Shown one piece after another: positions 60,792 through 64,000 of a DNA stretch of 64,000 nucleotides. This stretch comes from 21-14-0-10-47-8 sp966211795 (GTDB lineage: Bacteria > Bdellovibrionota > Bdellovibrionia > Bdellovibrionales > Bdellovibrionaceae), in contig CBIHNW010000007.1 of assembly GCA_966211795.1 (NCBI GenBank), positions 62,001 through 126,000 of the forward strand, in the 5' to 3' direction. The notes beneath the pieces are model-generated. The model searched no databases. It was given only the letters and a program-made list of their open reading frames with translations, and was not told the DNA's origin. Both the position numbers and the translations under genes were made by a program. How positions within the stretch are numbered: position 1 is the first letter of the stretch; every line of letters begins with the position of its first letter.

Positions 60792-62260
60792 GGTAACAAT
60801 GACGGCGTCACCGAGAAATAGCGCATGTTGATTTTTTTCCAGATGTCCGAGTTCGGTCCGGTCATGCCGTCAGGTCCCGAGACGCCGGCCAGTCCTCGAG
60901 AAGGATCCATCTGTCCGCCCGGTAGAAATTTTCGCAAATCAACACCGGGTTTTCCGTTCGCGGCCATGTAGCCATTGCGACCACCCATGCCGTTGCCATT
61001 GGCTCCACCGCCACCAGCACCTGCGCCATAATGACCCGCAGGCCCGCCGACGCCGCCGACTCCGTAACCAGAAATGATTTTTGCATTGATGCCATTACCG
61101 CCGCCAGCACCACCAGCTCCAGCGCCGCCTTTTCCATTTTGGCCACCGCCACCGCTGCCACCACCAAGACCGCCGCCGCGTCCCCCAACACCAGCGCGCG
61201 GATTGAACCCACCGCCACCACTGCCATCGTTCATCGCGTTGCTATTGAAACCACCGGCTCCGCTATCGGCGCCGCCGCCCAGTCCGCCAAAATCTCCCAG
61301 TTTTTCCGAACCACTGGAACTGCTGCCGCTTGCAGCGCCATTGGCATTCGGCAATCCATTGTTCAAACCGATCGCCGCCTGGGCTCCGCATCGCGGATCA
61401 TTGGGTTTGGTCTGACAGATACAAACAATCGAAGTCGCCGCCACATTGGGGTCCGCACAATTCGTCCCCGCCGTGGTTTTGCAAAGAGCGTTGCTTGGTT
61501 GAGATTTACAAAGCTCAGCCAAGGCATCCGTTTTTTTGCCACAGTACTGGGATTTAGCGGTTTCCATGGCGGCATAGCTTCCGACATTCTGAAAAATATT
61601 TTTCACGTTCCCAGACAAGCTCGCACAAGATTTGCTCTTCTTGACCAAAGCCGTCTTTTGTTCTTCTAAAGCCGCAGTTCCCGCAGCCGGGGCCGCATCG
61701 ATGGCCTCTTTGATGTCTTGAATTTCTTTGGTGCAAGAACTTTCACATTTCGAGTAAGCCTGGGAACAATAAGTGCTAAACGCGCCGACAGCCACATCCA
61801 GCGCCTGCGATACGGCTCCCATTTTCGAGCAAAGTAGAGCCTGGTTGGCAACCGTCATCGCCTTCAGTTGTCCCACCATCTGGTTGGCCATACCAACCGC
61901 AAGCTGGGCATCTTTGCTGTCACTGAAATTACACGTCTTAACCGCATCATCCGTATCGGCCATGCAAGGGCTGGTTTCAGAAGTCAGACTGGCCGTCGAT
62001 CGTTGGGTCGCCTGTGCGTTTCCCTTCCTGCACTCGGAGGTCGATTCATTAAATTGACCACCTTCCTGCATGCAACTGTAAGCGGCGGCCTGAAGCGCTG
62101 TCATCGTGTTTGATTGATCTGCGGTGGAGGTTGAAGCGTCGGCATTTTGAGTGGATGCCGGCGCCAGATTCCCATCCGGCTCGGTATTGAAAGGTTCCGC
62201 AGACGCGGCAGAGACTTGCAGCAGGCTTAGAATCACGGTGATCAGAAATGTTTTTCTCAC
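60788..62260 (-). CDS. Secreted Cys-rich and Gly-rich protein
   Basis: 490 residues with signal peptide (about 1-21). A cysteine-bearing helical domain (about 60-290, around 16 Cys, e.g. CSQAYSKCESSC) is followed by a long Gly/Asn/Ser-rich stretch (about 325-430) and a short C-terminus. Probably a surface or periplasmic protein held by disulfides; no function inferred. Confidence 0.75.
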   Translation of the reverse strand: MRKTFLITVILSLLQVSAASAEPFNTEPDGNLAPASTQNADASTSTADQSNTMTALQAAAYSCMQEGGQFNESTSECRKGNAQATQRSTASLTSETSPCMADTDDAVKTCNFSDSKDAQLAVGMANQMVGQLKAMTVANQALLCSKMGAVSQALDVAVGAFSTYCSQAYSKCESSCTKEIQDIKEAIDAAPAAGTAALEEQKTALVKKSKSCASLSGNVKNIFQNVGSYAAMETAKSQYCGKKTDALAELCKSQPSNALCKTTAGTNCADPNVAATSIVCICQTKPNDPRCGAQAAIGLNNGLPNANGAASGSSSSGSEKLGDFGGLGGGADSGAGGFNSNAMNDGSGGGGFNPRAGVGGRGGGLGGGSGGGGQNGKGGAGAGGAGGGNGINAKIISGYGVGGVGGPAGHYGAGAGGGGANGNGMGGRNGYMAANGKPGVDLRKFLPGGQMDPSRGLAGVSGPDGMTGPNSDIWKKINMRYFSVTPSLLP

Positions 62261-62414
62261 AAGTCCCCCTCTAACAAGTATCGGCGAAAGGCCGGTTTTC
62301 GTTAATGTTTCCGAGGGAGATTCCCAAAATGAGACAACCCGGTGTCCAAAAGCTTTTCATCCACCCCAAAGCCTGGCTAAAGTGTGGGCACTCAATCCCC
62401 TTCAAGGAGGGCTC

Positions 62415-62906
62415 ATGGCCGAATCTTCACTTCACGCTTACAAAGTCAAAAATGCATCCGGACAAGAAACGGACCTGTCCCAATATAAAGGTAAAGTTGT
62501 TTTGGTGGTGAATGTGGCCAGCAAATGTGGCTTCACTCCGCAATATGAAGGTCTGGAAGCCATTTACAACAAGTACAAAGATCAAGGCTTGGTGATTCTG
62601 GGCTTTCCGAGCAACCAATTTGGCGCACAGGAGCCAGGTAACAATGACGAAATCCAACAGTTCTGCAAAATGAACTATGGCGTGACTTTTCCCGTGATGG
62701 CCAAAGTCGATGTCAATGGCGATGCCGCCGCCCCGGTTTACGATTTTCTCAAAACCTCTGCGCCCGGCATCTTGGGAATTGAAGCGATCAAGTGGAACTT
62801 CACTAAATTCTTAATTGGCAAAAATGGCCGAGTGATCAAACGATACGCGCCGCAAACCAAACCCGAAGAACTGACGTCGGACATCGAAACGGCCCTGAAA
62901 AATTAG
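62415..62906 (+). CDS. gpx: Glutathione peroxidase (Cys type)
   Basis: 163 residues from the ATG at 62415, preceded by a perfect AAGGAGG. Catalytic tetrad: C38 in NVASKCGFT, Q68 in FPSNQFG, W127 and N128 in KWNFTKF. Cys replaces Sec. It reduces hydroperoxides with thioredoxin or glutathione. No signal peptide. It precedes the oligopeptidase by 11 bp. Confidence 0.95.
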   Translation: MAESSLHAYKVKNASGQETDLSQYKGKVVLVVNVASKCGFTPQYEGLEAIYNKYKDQGLVILGFPSNQFGAQEPGNNDEIQQFCKMNYGVTFPVMAKVDVNGDAAAPVYDFLKTSAPGILGIEAIKWNFTKFLIGKNGRVIKRYAPQTKPEELTSDIETALKN

Positions 62907-62917
62907 AAGGAATCCCC

Positions 62918-64000
62918 ATGACATTGCCAGCCTGGAACATAGATTCGGAATATCCAAATCTCACTTCGAAAGAATTCAAAGCGGACGAAGATCAAGCCAA
63001 GCTCTTGATCAGCCAGATTCAAAAACTGACGACGGGACTGCGCGCGAAACTGGAGACGACTTCGGACGCTCCCGATTTCATCGAAGGGCTGCAAAAGATC
63101 TTGATCCTGGGTGATCAAGCTTACGTCTTGCTGGCCAATTTGAGAGTGTACGTCAGCTGCCTTGAATCCGTTGATGCCAAGGACGAAATGGCGAAAGCCA
63201 AAAGTTCGCAGCTTCAGCAGCTGATCGCCGATAAAATTCAGGCCACCAAAGCCGTGAATCTTTTTATCAGCCAGTGCGAAGATGCGGTCTTCGACAAAGT
63301 GATGTCTCATCCCGATTTACAAAGTTCGCGTTTTCAGTGGCAGCAAGAGCGCTCGCTGAAACCATTCCTGCTCAGCGAAAAAGAAGAGACCTTGCTGGCG
63401 GCAATGACTCCAACGGGCATGACCGCATGGGGAAATTTGTACGATGCGATTTCCGGTACCTTGAAAGTTCGCCTTGAACAAAATGGCAAAACCGAAACAA
63501 TCGGCCTGGCGCACGCGGCAGGTCTGACCCGATCTCGCAATGAGCAGGAACGAAAAGCCGCATGGCAAGGCGTGCAGCAAGCTTGGAAAGAAAACGAAGA
63601 GCCTGCCGCCGCGGTTCTGAATTCTTTGGCGGGATGGCGACTTGAGGTCTGTAAGAAGCGTTCTCACACCAAGGAAAACTCGTTCTTACAGCAGCCCTTG
63701 TTCGTAAACCGCATTGAAGAGTCCACCCTGAACGCCATGTGGTCAGCGGTCGAGCAAAACAAATCCGAAATTCAAAAGGCCGCGTTTTTGATGGCCAAGA
63801 TGCACGGAAAGAAAAAATTAGATCCATGGGATTTATCCGCACCAGCTCCGGTTGCCACGGATTCTGGCGCCACTTCGTTTGAACAAGCGATCCAGCAAAT
63901 CCGCACCGCCTTCGGCAACGTCGATCCCCGCTTTGGTGAATTCGTCGACATGATGGTGAAAAACCAATGGATCGAAGCGCGCGTTCTGCCGAATAAAGCC
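62918..64000 (+). CDS. M3-family oligoendopeptidase, N-terminal part
   Basis: The first 361 residues are inside the window; the gene runs off the right edge. The helical N-terminal region (LPAWNIDSEYPNLTSKEFK, later LLSEKEETLLAAMTPTGM, LDPWDLSAPAP) is typical of PepF/oligoendopeptidase F-like M3 enzymes; the zinc motif HExxH would lie beyond the window. An AGAAGGA ribosome site precedes the ATG. It would cleave peptides in the cytoplasm. Confidence 0.88.
   Translation, partial: MTLPAWNIDSEYPNLTSKEFKADEDQAKLLISQIQKLTTGLRAKLETTSDAPDFIEGLQKILILGDQAYVLLANLRVYVSCLESVDAKDEMAKAKSSQLQQLIADKIQATKAVNLFISQCEDAVFDKVMSHPDLQSSRFQWQQERSLKPFLLSEKEETLLAAMTPTGMTAWGNLYDAISGTLKVRLEQNGKTETIGLAHAAGLTRSRNEQERKAAWQGVQQAWKENEEPAAAVLNSLAGWRLEVCKKRSHTKENSFLQQPLFVNRIEESTLNAMWSAVEQNKSEIQKAAFLMAKMHGKKKLDPWDLSAPAPVATDSGATSFEQAIQQIRTAFGNVDPRFGEFVDMMVKNQWIEARVLPNKA

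Noticed and set aside
1..64000. CRISPR arrays, tRNA and rRNA genes, insertion sequences
   Set aside because: No regularly spaced direct repeats with unique spacers, no cloverleaf-like TTCGAATC arms in proper context, and no transposase gene were seen. The only regular repeat (42 bp at 44974-45115) is coding.

Overview
The window is about 64 kb of a Gram-negative chromosome near 50% G+C with an AT-richer patch at roughly 43.9-45.1 kb. Gene content points to Bdellovibrionota, most likely a Bdellovibrio-like predator, with moderate confidence. The indicators are a TIGR02147-type regulator, many Bdellovibrio-style secreted and lipoproteins, several lytic transglycosylases and PBP4-type enzymes, a meso-DAP type MurE, and a FliW/CsrA-regulated flagellar cluster. 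I found no tRNA, rRNA, CRISPR array or insertion sequence.

Layout. 0-6.5 kb (minus strand) is the start of the division/cell-wall cluster: rsmH-ftsL-ftsI, then murE-murF (murF runs off the left edge). An opposite-strand esterase and inverted repeats sit between ftsI and murE, and no mraZ precedes rsmH. 6.6-15.5 kb is a mixed region: a zinc-ribbon membrane protein, hpt, a LysM lytic transglycosylase, a PBP4-type peptidase, a REC-GGDEF protein, a signal peptidase II fused to a HAMP domain, an exonuclease fused to a WYL-like domain, and a TorF-like barrel. 15.5-23.2 kb holds motAB, dsbD, a mobile-mystery-protein-A-like regulator with palindromic operators, a coiled-coil protein, an unknown protein whose gene overlaps an rluB-like pseudouridine synthase by 307 nt, and an EamA transporter. 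23.2-30.1 kb is an envelope region: a zincin-motif lipoprotein and its small relative, a TIGR02147 regulator, and a tightly coupled four-gene operon of two lipoproteins, a barrel-like protein and a small exported protein. 30.6-31.6 kb is a flagellin gene whose leader looks CsrA-controlled. 32-46 kb contains an HTH-HATPase-STAS-like protein with an operator palindrome, a thermonuclease, an acetyltransferase/kinase pair, prmA-rsmE-RDD, rfaE2, exported proteins, a response regulator/histidine kinase pair, an HNH protein with 14-residue repeats, an HPt protein and an E2-like acyltransferase.

46.7-57 kb (minus strand) is one flagellar cluster: flgF-flgG-flgA-flgH-flgI-unknown-flgJ-flgM-flgN-flgK-flgL-csrA-fliW. 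A candidate sigma-54 promoter precedes flgF. It builds rod, P and L rings and hook-filament junction, and carries the FlgM checkpoint and the FliW-CsrA filament switch that should act on the distant flagellin gene. 57-64 kb holds a second lytic transglycosylase, aspartokinase, a TerC protein, a Gly-rich exported protein, glutathione peroxidase and the start of an M3 oligopeptidase.

Repeats are a notable feature. I see a 27-bp inverted-repeat element in two copies (one enclosing the flgK ribosome binding site), a 25-bp inverted repeat in two diverged copies, a palindrome TCTGTCCCAGGACAGA found both between genes and inside the HNH gene, and scattered GCGGGAAYGC motifs. All functional assignments come from reading motifs by eye; no database search was run.
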